From: Calothrix sp. FI2-JRJ7
GTDB lineage: Bacteria > Cyanobacteriota > Cyanobacteriia > Cyanobacteriales > Nostocaceae
Direction of reading: 5' to 3'
NCBI GenBank assembly: GCA_019359675.1
Contig: JAHHGX010000029.1
Location: forward strand, 1-49,723
Length of the DNA: 49,723 nt
Shown here in pieces: positions 35,402 to 43,953 of the stretch. Positions within the stretch are counted from its first letter, which is position 1; each line of letters begins with the position of its first letter. Below the pieces are notes generated by a model, which saw only the letters and a program-made list of their open reading frames with translations, made no database searches and had not been told where the DNA came from. Position numbers and translations under genes: made by a program.

Positions 35402-35442
35402 GTAGAGACGCGATATATAACCTTTCCCATACATCGCGTCTC
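35402..35442. repeat. GTAGAGACGCGAT inverted repeat
   Basis: GTAGAGACGCGAT and ATCGCGTCTCC pair around 17 bases. Same family, but with a GCGAT/ATCGC inner stem and a longer loop. It is 26 bases beyond the ssb stop and may serve as its 3' end. Confidence 0.75.
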
Positions 35443-35467
35443 CAATCAAAGTTATTATAAATAAACG

Positions 35468-36040
35468 TTAGAACGGAATTTCATCATCTTCATCTACTTC
35501 TTGCTGTGCTGGATAGGTACTTGGTTCATAGTTTTTGGCTGGTTGCGTTGCATATTCGTTCGTGTTCTCTGGCATTACACCTACGTTGCTCCTTGTTTTC
35601 GCAGGTGTTCTTGCAGGCGCCTCATCGTAACTGGCAGAATTGTTTGTAGCTGGTGGACGATTTGTTGGAGCGCTATTAGTTTTAGTACTAGTGGCAACAG
35701 GTGTTTTTTCTACTGCTGGAGCTGAACTCATAGGCGCCGAACCATCGAGTGAATGTATCTTTTGTAATGTTAACTCTGCGCGTTTTTCCTTAAATCCCTC
35801 TGGACGGTCAATGGTATTCATTCCCAAACGTCCTTCTAAAAGCACGCGGTCACCTTGATGGTAATTTTGGTGAACTTCCTTGGCTAAATCTCTCCAAGAT
35901 ACTACACGCAACATCGATGGTGGGTCATCTTGTCTCGATCCAGGAAACTGCACCATCATCTCTGATATTTCCAAACCATCTTGTGTGTGACGCAGTTGAG
36001 GCTCACTGATGATTTCTGCCATTAAGATAAAGTTGTTCAT
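35468..36040 (-). CDS. ssb: Single-stranded DNA-binding protein
   Basis: 190 residues. An N-terminal OB fold (about residues 1-105: NNFILMAEIISEPQLRHTQD, LRVVSWRDLAKEVHQNY, GDRVLLEGRLGMNTI) is followed by a disordered Pro/Thr/Asn-rich linker and the acidic tip DEDDEIPF, which recruits replication and repair enzymes. It covers single-stranded DNA during replication and recombination. The OB fold lacks the common GNLTRDPE string, using AEIISEPQLR instead, a form I associate with a cyanobacterial SSB subgroup. A T-rich, AAAGAGGAAA-type leader precedes the start. Monocistronic, read leftward. Confidence 0.92.
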   Translation of the reverse strand: MNNFILMAEIISEPQLRHTQDGLEISEMMVQFPGSRQDDPPSMLRVVSWRDLAKEVHQNYHQGDRVLLEGRLGMNTIDRPEGFKEKRAELTLQKIHSLDGSAPMSSAPAVEKTPVATSTKTNSAPTNRPPATNNSASYDEAPARTPAKTRSNVGVMPENTNEYATQPAKNYEPSTYPAQQEVDEDDEIPF

Positions 36041-36419
36041 GTTTTTTCCTCTTTGTTAGCGTTTTATAAATGTTGGGTTCCGTTCCTCCAACGCCACTCT
36101 CCTTAACGGGGAAACCCCCGCACGGAGGTGGCTCCCCAACCTACGCAGTTTTACCACCACGTCGTATTTTTGTTAAATTTATTTGTAATAATTCTTAATC
36201 AACTCCATATTTGCTATGCTTGGCATACTCGTACTGTTTTAGCATAAAAGTCAAGCAACATTCGCGGTTGTAAATATCTTAGTAAAATTGTACCAAAAAA
36301 GGCAAGCGATTAGCGAGGATAAATAGTAAATAATGATAAAGCTATTTTTAAACTTTTCTTCATAGTGCTGTTACGTGTATGATGAGCGCTGAATTATTAT
36401 TTGACAATTACTATAAGCC
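36041..36419. other. Divergent intergenic region between ssb and the ABC ATPase
   Basis: About 380 bases holding both promoters. At 36072-36150 lies a composite repeat: GTTGGGTTCC, CCTCCAACGCC, GGGGAAACCCCC and GGTGGCTCCCCAACCTACG, a common sort of cyanobacterial intergenic hairpin. Nothing else was identified. Confidence 0.5.
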
Positions 36420-37727
36420 GTGGCACAAGTTATTTTAGAAAACGTTTACAAAAGTTTCCCCCACCGTAAAGGGGAGGCGCCTGCACAAGTCAAGGACAAT
36501 ATAGATAGTGGTGATGCTGCACGTTCGGAAGGTGTAAGTATTTTACGACGGATAAACTTAACGGTCGCAGACGGTGAGTTTATGGTGTTGGTGGGACCTT
36601 CGGGTTGTGGCAAAAGTACGCTTTTACGCTTGATAGCTGGTCTTGAGACCATGACTGGTGGGAATATTTCGGTGGGTGACAAACTTGTTAATGAGCTTCC
36701 CCCTAAAGAACGTGATATTGCGATGGTGTTTCAAAGTTATGCGCTTTACCCGCATATGACAGTTTACGATAATATCGCCTTTGGACTACGGCGCCGTTCA
36801 TTAGACAATTTAGGTCATGAGGGAACTAACGGAAGCTTTATAGAAAATTTCCTTGTCAGTGCCACAAGAAAATTACCCAAAGGACTGAGGTATTTATCAG
36901 AGAAAGAAAAATCGATTGACCAACAGGTAAAAAACGTAGCACAATTACTGCAAATCGAAGCATTACTAAAGCGATTACCCAAACAGTTATCAGGGGGACA
37001 AAGACAGCGTGTCGCATTAGGACGAGCAATAGCACGTAACCCTCAAGTATTCCTTATGGACGAACCTCTATCAAACTTAGACGCAAAATTACGTGCAGAA
37101 ACGCGCGCACAAATCGTCAAATTACAGCGTCAACTGGGAACAACCACAATATACGTCACCCACGACCAAACCGAAGCAATGACAATGGGGGACAGAATAG
37201 CCATTTTAAACCAAGGTCAACTCCAACAAGTGGCGCCTCCCTTAGAACTTTACAACCGTCCAGCAAATCGTTTTGTTGCCGAGTTTATTGGTTCACCACC
37301 AATGAACTTTATTCCCGTCAAATTTCAAGCACCGCAAATGATTACAAATGGTGACTATCGTATGACCCTACCAGAAATTTGGGGCGCCACACTACAAAAG
37401 TACGACGGCAAAACAGTAATATTAGGAATACGTCCCGAACATTTAATTGTAGGTGTACCCGCGACAAAAAACTTACCAGTACAAGTTGATTTAGTTGAAA
37501 ACTTAGGTAATGACACTTACTTATCAACCCAACTAATAATACCAGGGTTTCAACGACAATCTTTCTCTGACTCATCACTACAAGTCAGAATACCACCCGA
37601 CCGCATTGTTAAAATGGGCGAACAAATTTGGTTATCATTAACACCAGAAAAATTACACTTCTTTGACCCCGAAACCGATATAGCCATATATCCCAAAACA
37701 TCTCCACAACTTCCTTTTGAAAAATAA
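36420..37727 (+). CDS. Sugar-type ABC transporter ATP-binding protein (UgpC/MalK/MsmK-like)
   Basis: 435 residues from GTG 36420. Walker [11 protein letters not shown]-loop VFQSYALYPHMTV, signature LSGGQRQRVALGRAI, Walker B VFLMDEPLSNLDAKL and switch YVTHDQTEAMTM are intact; the C-terminal 140 residues form the regulatory TOBE/MalK-type beta domain (NRPANRFVAEFIGSPPMNF, GIRPEHLI). Two insertions are unusual against MalK: about 20 residues near the start (RKGEAPAQVKDNIDSGDAAR) and about 45 in the helical domain after FGLRRR. It would energise import of a sugar or glycerol-phosphate, serving permeases encoded elsewhere, since none is nearby. Product is cytoplasmic and membrane-associated. Confidence 0.88.
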   Translation: MAQVILENVYKSFPHRKGEAPAQVKDNIDSGDAARSEGVSILRRINLTVADGEFMVLVGPSGCGKSTLLRLIAGLETMTGGNISVGDKLVNELPPKERDIAMVFQSYALYPHMTVYDNIAFGLRRRSLDNLGHEGTNGSFIENFLVSATRKLPKGLRYLSEKEKSIDQQVKNVAQLLQIEALLKRLPKQLSGGQRQRVALGRAIARNPQVFLMDEPLSNLDAKLRAETRAQIVKLQRQLGTTTIYVTHDQTEAMTMGDRIAILNQGQLQQVAPPLELYNRPANRFVAEFIGSPPMNFIPVKFQAPQMITNGDYRMTLPEIWGATLQKYDGKTVILGIRPEHLIVGVPATKNLPVQVDLVENLGNDTYLSTQLIIPGFQRQSFSDSSLQVRIPPDRIVKMGEQIWLSLTPEKLHFFDPETDIAIYPKTSPQLPFEK

Positions 37728-37750
37728 CATTAATTTCAATAGAGACGCAG

Positions 37751-37817
37751 GTAGGGTGCGTGACAGCTATAACAAACTTGAATTTAAACGAAAAATTAAA
37801 CTGCTGTCACGCACCAT
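37751..37817 (-). repeat. GGTGCGT hairpin repeat, copy 2
   Basis: GTAGGGTGCGTGACAGC pairs with GCTGTCACGCACCAT; inverted relative to the other three copies. It lies between the converging ABC ATPase and reductase genes and may act as a bidirectional 3' hairpin. Confidence 0.8.
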
Positions 37818-37868
37818 GTTCAAATTAAAAATAACAAATCAACATAGATGTATAATAATCAAATCAAG

Positions 37869-37934
37869 ATGGTGCGTTACTGCACTTTAACTTTGGTTAA
37901 GCTTCAAGTTTTTTCATGCAGTAACGCACCCTAC
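37869..37934 (+). repeat. GGTGCGT hairpin repeat, copy 3
   Basis: ATGGTGCGTTACTGCA pairs with TGCAGTAACGCACCCTAC. The right end overlaps the 3' end of the reductase gene and supplies its stop codon (CTA on the forward strand, TAG when read leftward). Confidence 0.8.
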
Positions 37935-38965
37935 CCTCGGTTATGTGGTTCCAGTAAACTTGTAATATCTGGCCCAGAGGGAATTATTCCACCTGGGTTA
38001 AGAGGAAACAAGTTACCATAATAATCCCGCTTAACACTTTCTACATCACAAGTCTCAGCAACTCCCGGAATTTGATACAACTCTCGTAAATAGGCGCCTA
38101 AATTCTGGTAATCTTGAATACGGTGCCGATTACACTTAAATAAGCCGTAATAAACTGCATCAAATCTAAATAAAGTTGTAAATAAGCGCACATCAGCAAG
38201 CGTGACTGTATCTCCACATAGATAACGAGTTTTTTCCAACGCTGCATCAATTTCATCTAGGGTTGTAAATAATTCGTTACAAGCTTGTTCGTATGCTTCT
38301 TGTGTTTGAGCAAACCCACAACGATATACACCATTATTTACTGCATGATAAATTTTATCATTCCAAGCATCTATACTTGCACGCAACTCAACAGGATATA
38401 AATCAAGGTCTGAATTTACGGCAAACTCGTTAAACTGCGAGTTTAATATCACGATAATTTCTGCACTCTCGTTATTAACTATCGTTTTTGTTTGGGTATC
38501 CCATAAAATTGGCACAGTACTACGTCCTTTGTACCCAGGTTGTGCCAAGTTATATAATTCTGGTACACTTTGACAACCTTCTTCCTCTTCGTTAAATACC
38601 CAAGCTCCTGTATCTCCATTAGGTGCTACTATCGATACTTCTATTGCTGACTCTAATCCTTTAATTGCGCGCGTAACTATTGTACGATGTGCCCAAGGAC
38701 ATCCTAAACCAACGTATAATTTATATCGCCCTGCTTCGGGTTTATACTTGCCGTCGTGACTAACTGTGTCTCGAAACTGACTTTCTGGTCGAACATATGC
38801 ACCGGACTTACTGCGTGGCGCCAGTTGTGACATCATTATATGCCACATCGTTGACCAGACGAATTTGCCAAAGCGAATCACAAACCCTGAAGGTAGAGAT
38901 TTTCCTTTCTTGGGTCGTGGAGTTACTGGTGTAACTGGGGTTGGTGGGGAGATAGTCTTAGTCAT
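37931..38965 (-). CDS. Xi-class glutathione S-transferase (glutathionyl-hydroquinone reductase-like)
   Basis: 344 residues, the usual length for the Xi/ECM4/YqjG family. The N-terminal thioredoxin-like domain contains VGLGCPWAHRT; Cys89 in the CPWAHR motif is the catalytic cysteine typical of this class. NNESAEIIVILN matches the glutathione-binding loop, and the C-terminal helical domain has LCGDTVTLADVRLFTTLFRFD, quoted as GDTVTLADVRLFTTLFRFD, and YPGV-like QIPGVAETC. Such enzymes remove glutathione from quinone conjugates, protecting the cytoplasm from oxidised quinones. The last codons and the stop come from a dispersed hairpin repeat, so the native C-terminus may have been slightly altered. 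Confidence 0.9.
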   Translation of the reverse strand: MTKTISPPTPVTPVTPRPKKGKSLPSGFVIRFGKFVWSTMWHIMMSQLAPRSKSGAYVRPESQFRDTVSHDGKYKPEAGRYKLYVGLGCPWAHRTIVTRAIKGLESAIEVSIVAPNGDTGAWVFNEEEEGCQSVPELYNLAQPGYKGRSTVPILWDTQTKTIVNNESAEIIVILNSQFNEFAVNSDLDLYPVELRASIDAWNDKIYHAVNNGVYRCGFAQTQEAYEQACNELFTTLDEIDAALEKTRYLCGDTVTLADVRLFTTLFRFDAVYYGLFKCNRHRIQDYQNLGAYLRELYQIPGVAETCDVESVKRDYYGNLFPLNPGGIIPSGPDITSLLEPHNRG

Positions 38966-39442
38966 AAGGTTACATGTGTGTGAAGAAAAGATAAAGGATT
39001 GATATTTATCTATATAGGTTACTTAATTCTGGGAAATATAAACGTGGAAATGAATTAGTTCGAGTGTCACGGGTGTTATGAAAGGGTATCTACCATTATT
39101 TTTGATTTCGTGTGGTGTTATATTGGCGCCAAAAACATGTTTGGGCAAGAAGTAATCGAGTCGTTAATTGAGTTGTGAATTTTGGATGGTGCGTGACGCT
39201 AGAGGATTTTGATCTTCGTTGCTTGGTTGTTTATGGCGTCACGCACCCTACGTTATATACTAAAAACGGGTTAAAACTTTACTTTTAAAGCAAACGAAAA
39301 TCTTTAAGATGCTACCCTACCCTACCCTTCGGGAAAACCTTCGGTTTACGAAATATCCTGCGGATAACGGGAAAACTGCGTTAACGTGCCTCAGCATGAC
39401 AAAAGTCTAAATTTTACCCGTTTGCAGTATAAATGTGCTGAT
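38966..39442. other. Intergenic between the reductase and mnmA, with one repeat
   Basis: About 475 bases. The GGTGCGT hairpin at 39186-39251 is the clearest structure; a stretch near 39330-39375 (CCTTCGGGAAAACCTTCGGTT) is low-complexity and repeat-like. No gene seen. Confidence 0.5.
39186..39251 (+). repeat. GGTGCGT hairpin repeat, copy 4
   Basis: ATGGTGCGTGACGC pairs with GCGTCACGCACCCTAC around about 35 bases. Same ends and orientation as copies 1 and 3, with a compensated inner stem. Confidence 0.8.
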
Positions 39443-40501
39443 TTAGGATGGGAATCGTTCGATTATTCCACCACCTAGAACTTTTTCTCCGTTGTACCAA
39501 ACTGCTGCTTGTCCTGGTGTAATACTAAATTGAGGTTCGTCGAACACAATTTTTGCGCGCGCTCCTTCTAGTGGTATTACTGTAACAGATACAGGTGCCG
39601 AGCGGTATCTAACTTGTACTTCTGCACGGATGGGGGTAGATGGTTTTGCTATTGATACCCAGTTGACTCGATGTATTGTGCATTCGGGTTTTGTGGCTTT
39701 GGTTCTATCACCAACTACTACACGGTTATTAATTGCGTCTATAGAAATAACATACAGTGGTTCGGCGGCTGCGATACCTAAACCTTTACGTTGTCCGATG
39801 GTGTAATGGTGTGTACCATCGTGTTTGCCGAGTACTTTACCGTCGATGTCTACTATATCCCCTTCTTTTGGCGCCAGATATTTATCTAGGAATGCGCGCA
39901 TCGAACCGTTGCTTTCGACTAAGCATAAATCTTGACTTTCGGGTTTGTCGGCAGTTTCAAGTTCGTGTTCTGCGGCAATACGACGAGTATCGGTTTTTTG
40001 TAATTCTCCTAATGGGAAAATAACCGATGCGAGAATATCTTGCTCTAAGTCATAGAGAAAATACGTTTGGTCTTTGTTTCTATCTAACGCACGCAGAAGT
40101 TCGTGGCGCCCAGTATCTGGGTTAAAATTGATGCGTGCATAATGCCCAGTAGATATTTTATCGCAGTCTAAATTTTCTTTTGCATAATGAAGCATCGGCC
40201 CAAACTTCACACTTTTGTTGCACTGCGAACAAGGTAACGGTGTAATACCCGCACTGTAACCAGTCACCAAGTAATCAACAATATACGTTTGAAAAACATC
40301 ACGAATATCCACAACGTGATGGGGAACCCCTAGCTGCTCGCATATTTTTGCCGCGTCAAGCATTCCCTCAGAGCAACATTGACCTTTCCCCTTCATTAGC
40401 CAAAGGGTAAGACCAATCACATCATAGCCCTGATTGTGTAAAAGTGCGGCGGCAGTCGAACTGTCAACGCCGCCAGAAAGACCAACGACGACTTTTTTCA
40501 T
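39443..40501 (-). CDS. mnmA: tRNA 2-thiouridylase MnmA
   Basis: 352 residues. The PP-loop ATP-binding motif [11 protein letters not shown] is at the N-terminus; the catalytic pair is expected at Cys94 ([12 protein letters not shown]) and Cys203 (SQDLCLV). GHYARI, DQTYFLY and FPLGELQKT are standard MnmA strings, and the C-terminal beta-barrel has [11 protein letters not shown] and QAAVWYNGE. It transfers sulfur to uridine 34 of tRNAs for Lys, Glu and Gln, improving decoding. The product is cytoplasmic. The gene is read leftward, apparently alone, with a divergent SPOR-like gene 200 bases upstream. Confidence 0.96.
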   Translation of the reverse strand: MKKVVVGLSGGVDSSTAAALLHNQGYDVIGLTLWLMKGKGQCCSEGMLDAAKICEQLGVPHHVVDIRDVFQTYIVDYLVTGYSAGITPLPCSQCNKSVKFGPMLHYAKENLDCDKISTGHYARINFNPDTGRHELLRALDRNKDQTYFLYDLEQDILASVIFPLGELQKTDTRRIAAEHELETADKPESQDLCLVESNGSMRAFLDKYLAPKEGDIVDIDGKVLGKHDGTHHYTIGQRKGLGIAAAEPLYVISIDAINNRVVVGDRTKATKPECTIHRVNWVSIAKPSTPIRAEVQVRYRSAPVSVTVIPLEGARAKIVFDEPQFSITPGQAAVWYNGEKVLGGGIIERFPS

Positions 40502-40585
40502 ATGAGAGTAAATTAGCTATGGCTACCATTTCTAAATTAACACTAAATAGTTGGGCAAAGGAGAAAACTCTGCATCACTCTTTGT

Positions 40586-40625
40586 TTCTATCTAACTCTG
40601 TGTTCTCTGTGACTCTGTGGTAAAT
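40586..40625. repeat. CTCTGTGACTCTGTGGTAAAT repeat, copy 1
   Basis: A T-rich tract containing CTCTGTG, TTCTCTGTGACTCTGTGG, TAAAT; nearly the same string occurs at 45313-45346. It is a kind of dispersed cyanobacterial repeat and lies between mnmA and the SPOR-like gene. Confidence 0.6.
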
Positions 40626-40717
40626 TTTATAACATTGCATCTTTTTCTAATCTTTACTTTCTAAGCCAATCATAAATATATTTGCTACAACAGATACCAA
40701 CCAACAATCAAAAGCTT

Positions 40718-41545
40718 ATGTTAAGTGCATTACTACGTCAATTTCAGCCGACATTGAGTTTACAACTAGTGGTGTTGTCTGGGCTGCTGTTATCCATACC
40801 AGTAAAAGCAGAACATCCAAGTAACTTATTATTAACACAGTTACCAATGCCTCAAAACGAGCCGTTGCCACCACTGCAAATTAACCAAGACCCTTATACT
40901 GTACCTCCTGTCAATAATGGAACTGGGCAAGTTTTTGAATTTCAAGCTCCACCGCAAAATCCCCAGTACCAACAGGCGCCCATACCGCAATACAATCAAG
41001 CATACGAGCGTTATTCGGTTGTAGTTGACGCAAATGGGTATAGTGGACAATTGTTACAACAAGTAAAACAAGTAGAACCATCAGCTTACATCCGTAATAT
41101 TAACGGACGTTCAGTAATACAAGCAGGAGTTTTTACCCGACAGCAAAACGCAGTGCTAAGAATACAACAGCTATTAGCCACTGGTATAAACTTTTATAAC
41201 GTTAAATTATTCAACGCAACAAATTGGCAAGAAATAGCAATTACACCTGATGCAGGTGGTATGGGTGGTAATATAGGCAACATTCCAGGAGATGTTAACC
41301 AAAATAACTCCAGCTACTATTACGTTGCCATCCCCACTCGTCCCGAAGACTTTACTCAAATCGAACAAACAGTGTGGCGTAGCTTAGGACAATATGCAAA
41401 TAATATTGGAGTTCAGCGTCGTAACCAACCGCGCGGCGCCCATATAGCAGTAGGACCCTTTACCCAACGTGGTCAAGCAGAACAATGGAACGCAGTATTA
41501 AGAAACGCCGGGTTAGGAAACGCAAGAGTTTATTACGGCAGATAG
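40718..41545 (+). CDS. Secreted protein with two SPOR-like modules
   Basis: ATG 40718 is preferred to TTG 40682 because the protein then begins with a normal signal peptide (LSLQLVVLSGLLLSIPVKA), giving 275 residues. A Pro/Gln-rich spacer follows. Two similar modules come next: YSVVVDANGYSGQLLQQVKQ with VIQAGVFTRQQNAVLRIQQL, and YYVAIPTRPEDFTQIEQT with HIAVGPFTQRGQAEQWNAVL. The pattern xxVxxGxFxxxxxAxxxxxxL is that of SPOR domains, which bind denuded peptidoglycan. A periplasmic, cell-wall-binding role is likely. A hairpin repeat and nnr follow closely. Confidence 0.72.
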   Translation: MLSALLRQFQPTLSLQLVVLSGLLLSIPVKAEHPSNLLLTQLPMPQNEPLPPLQINQDPYTVPPVNNGTGQVFEFQAPPQNPQYQQAPIPQYNQAYERYSVVVDANGYSGQLLQQVKQVEPSAYIRNINGRSVIQAGVFTRQQNAVLRIQQLLATGINFYNVKLFNATNWQEIAITPDAGGMGGNIGNIPGDVNQNNSSYYYVAIPTRPEDFTQIEQTVWRSLGQYANNIGVQRRNQPRGAHIAVGPFTQRGQAEQWNAVLRNAGLGNARVYYGR

Positions 41546-41552
41546 ATGTACC

Positions 41553-41613
41553 GTAGGGGCGGGTTAACCCATAACCTAAAACTAATATTACCATCCATCT
41601 AAACCCGCCCCCC
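41553..41613. repeat. GTAGGGGCGGGTT inverted repeat, copy 2
   Basis: Left arm GTAGGGGCGGGTTAAC, right arm CTAAACCCGCCCCCC. Fills the gap between the SPOR-like gene and nnr and ends a few bases before the nnr start. Same family as 6032-6094. Confidence 0.78.
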
Positions 41614-41619
41614 TTTCCC

Positions 41620-43176
41620 ATGCAAAGACAACAATACATATCCCAAACAATCGTAACAGCAGCACAAATGCGCGAAATCGAAGCGCGCATATTCGCAGCA
41701 GGAATGCCAGTCGCAGCATTAATGGAAAAAGTCGCAGGACTCATCACCCATAAAATTAACCAAATCATAAAAAACAAACATAATCAAATAGGCATCCTCG
41801 TTGGTCCTGGTCACAACGGAGGAGACGCCCTCGTAGTAGCGCGCGAACTATTCCTAGAAGGTCATACAGTAAATATATACAGCCCATTTGAAAAGCTCAA
41901 AGAACTAACCTCACAGCACTTACACTACGTCCAAAGCTTAGGAATAAATATCTCTAACTCCATCGGCGCCTTACAAAACTCTGATTACTTAATAGATGGT
42001 CTATTTGGTTTTGGCTTAGAGCGTAACCTAACAGAACCCATTGCATCAGCCATCAACACCATAAACGAATGGTCAAAACCAACCATTAGTATAGACATCC
42101 CATCTGGAATACACACAGATACCGGAGAAGTACTAGGAACAGCAATACGCGCTACACACACACTGTGTCTAGGATTATGGAAACTAGGATTATTACAAGA
42201 CCGAGCATTAGAATATATAGGAACTTCTGAACTAATAGACTTTGACATTCCACGCGCTGACATCGAAGCCGTACTATCTGATACTAAAATTCATCGCATA
42301 ACTAAACATATAGCCCTTTCAGCAATACCTTTACCACGCCCCGCCGTCACTCACAAGTATAAAGAAGGACATTTACTATTAATATGTGGCTCACAAAGGT
42401 ACGCAGGGGGAGCAATATTAACAGGGTTAGGTGCCCGTGCCAGTGGTGTAGGAATGTTATCAATAGCAGTGCCAGAATACTTAAAACCCTTACTAGTAGC
42501 CCAACTACCCGAAGCATTAATTATCGGGTGTCCAGAAACAGAAACAGGTGCCATAGCTCAATTAAAACTACCAGCCAACACACGCTTAGACTCATTTAGC
42601 ACCATCGCCATAGGCCCTGGTATTACAACCGAAGCGGCGCCAATAGTCGAGCAAGTCTTAGAAAGTACCGACCCATTAGTAATAGATGCCGATGGTTTAA
42701 ACATATTAGCAACAATGGGAGCAGTAAAAACACTACAAAAAAGAAAGGCGCCTACAGTACTAACACCCCACACCGGAGAATTCAAACGCTTATTCCCCGA
42801 CATACCCGACGCACAGAATAATAGAATTGAAGCTGTCCAAACAGCCGCAAAACAAAGTGGCGCCATAATCTTATTGAAAGGTGCCCGTACAGCCATCGCC
42901 AACCCACAAGGCAATATCTGGATAAACCCCGACAGTACCCCCGCACTAGCACGTGGTGGTAGCGGTGACGTATTAACAGGACTACTAGCAGGTCTACTAG
43001 CACAAGGAATAAATAAATCAACACCTATCGAGCAAACCGTAGCCACAGCAGCATGGTGGCACGCTCAAGCAGGAATAATAGGCGCCAGAGAGCGTACCGA
43101 ACTAGGTGTAGACGCACACACCCTTACTCAATATCTGCCGCTCGTAATAAGCACTAAACATGTTTTAAACACTTAA
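41620..43176 (+). CDS. nnr: Bifunctional NAD(P)H-hydrate epimerase/dehydratase
   Basis: 518 residues, two domains. The N-terminal YjeF domain (about 10-220) is the epimerase, with VGPGHNGGDALVVARELF and DGLFGFGLERNLTEPIA and the Asp-rich SIDIPSGIHTDTG. The C-terminal domain (about 235-505) is the ADP-dependent dehydratase: GSQRYAGGAILTGLGARASG, IAIGPGITTEA, VIDADGLNILA, LTPHTGEFKRLFP and RGGSGDVLTGLLAGLLAQG. It repairs NADH and NADPH hydrates in the cytoplasm. The 3' end is notable: a diverged copy of the last 60 bases is found at 45629-45688, past the DUF262/HEPN block. The C-terminal tail (LPLVISTKHVLNT) may therefore not be the ancestral one. Confidence 0.95.
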   Translation: MQRQQYISQTIVTAAQMREIEARIFAAGMPVAALMEKVAGLITHKINQIIKNKHNQIGILVGPGHNGGDALVVARELFLEGHTVNIYSPFEKLKELTSQHLHYVQSLGINISNSIGALQNSDYLIDGLFGFGLERNLTEPIASAINTINEWSKPTISIDIPSGIHTDTGEVLGTAIRATHTLCLGLWKLGLLQDRALEYIGTSELIDFDIPRADIEAVLSDTKIHRITKHIALSAIPLPRPAVTHKYKEGHLLLICGSQRYAGGAILTGLGARASGVGMLSIAVPEYLKPLLVAQLPEALIIGCPETETGAIAQLKLPANTRLDSFSTIAIGPGITTEAAPIVEQVLESTDPLVIDADGLNILATMGAVKTLQKRKAPTVLTPHTGEFKRLFPDIPDAQNNRIEAVQTAAKQSGAIILLKGARTAIANPQGNIWINPDSTPALARGGSGDVLTGLLAGLLAQGINKSTPIEQTVATAAWWHAQAGIIGARERTELGVDAHTLTQYLPLVISTKHVLNT

Positions 43177-43260
43177 TACAATTTGCATTAAAAATTAAAA
43201 CTGTCATTCTGAGCGTAGCGAAGAATCTTTTACATGCTTTACCTACCCTTAGTTAATAAA

Positions 43261-43953
43261 TTACTCTTTATCGGAAACATGTAAATACTCTTTGTTATTC
43301 AAATAGGTTTCAAGATTAACTAATATTTGCCTTAAATAATTTATGACTTTTGTCTTGATTTTTAAAAGCTCATCTGCGCTTTTTTCTCTACCGACTTCGG
43401 CAAAAGACTTAATACCATGAGCTAAATCATTTCTATTGGACTTAATTGTTAATAAATCTTTACCATCTCCTGTTTTTCTTGGATTTGTTTGATATGAAAA
43501 ACCATATTCACTTGCTATATTTCTAATCAGTTTACCATCAATATTACCAGAAAATAAGTCCTCTTTAACAAAACAAGCAGAAATAATGTCCACAGAGAAA
43601 ATAGTGATGCTTAAAAGAACTTTATCAGGATTACACTTTTTAAGATTTTTAAGAATTATTTTTTTGATTTCCGGTCTAACTTTATCAAAAGAAACTCCTT
43701 GAGTAGCTATTTCATCAAATATGGCTTCAATTGCGTTTCGCATCGTAGATTCTATTAAATTGTAAAGTAGTAGAAAGCAACTAGCTTTTAAAGTTTTCTC
43801 TAATTCCGAGTCTAGTTTTTTAACTTTTACTTTTCCACACATCCCCTCCATGCTCAATTTTACTGTTTCTTGCTCTAGAGTTTTAATAAGCATAAAATAT
43901 TTGCTAACTTCTCGCGAGCGTTCATTAAAATCCTCAAATAATTGGCTTGTCAT
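43261..43953 (-). CDS. HEPN-domain protein of the MAE_28990/MAE_18760 type
   Basis: 230 residues, mostly helical. Its first half has a long helical stretch (FMLIKTLEQETVKLSMEG, LKASCFLLLYNLIESTMRNA) and near the C-terminus the string SNRNDLAHGIKSFAEVG, where Arg174 and His179 form the RxxxxH motif of HEPN ribonucleases. The layout resembles the MAE_28990/MAE_18760 HEPN group, which I recall as paired with DUF262 genes. Its start overlaps the DUF262 stop by four bases, so the two are translationally coupled, DUF262 first. A role as an RNA-cutting effector, or toxin, is inferred. The gene has no GGCGCC. Confidence 0.8.
   Translation of the reverse strand: MTSQLFEDFNERSREVSKYFMLIKTLEQETVKLSMEGMCGKVKVKKLDSELEKTLKASCFLLLYNLIESTMRNAIEAIFDEIATQGVSFDKVRPEIKKIILKNLKKCNPDKVLLSITIFSVDIISACFVKEDLFSGNIDGKLIRNIASEYGFSYQTNPRKTGDGKDLLTIKSNRNDLAHGIKSFAEVGREKSADELLKIKTKVINYLRQILVNLETYLNNKEYLHVSDKE

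Larger units (their letters stand above)
34675..35467. other. Long upstream region of the surface-protein operon
   Basis: About 790 AT-rich bases between the surface operon and ssb, both read leftward. It should contain the operon promoter and a long 5' leader is possible. I could not assign promoter boxes. It includes two degenerate GTAGAGACG repeats (35139-35167 and 35402-35442) and one GGCGCC at 35363. Confidence 0.5.
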
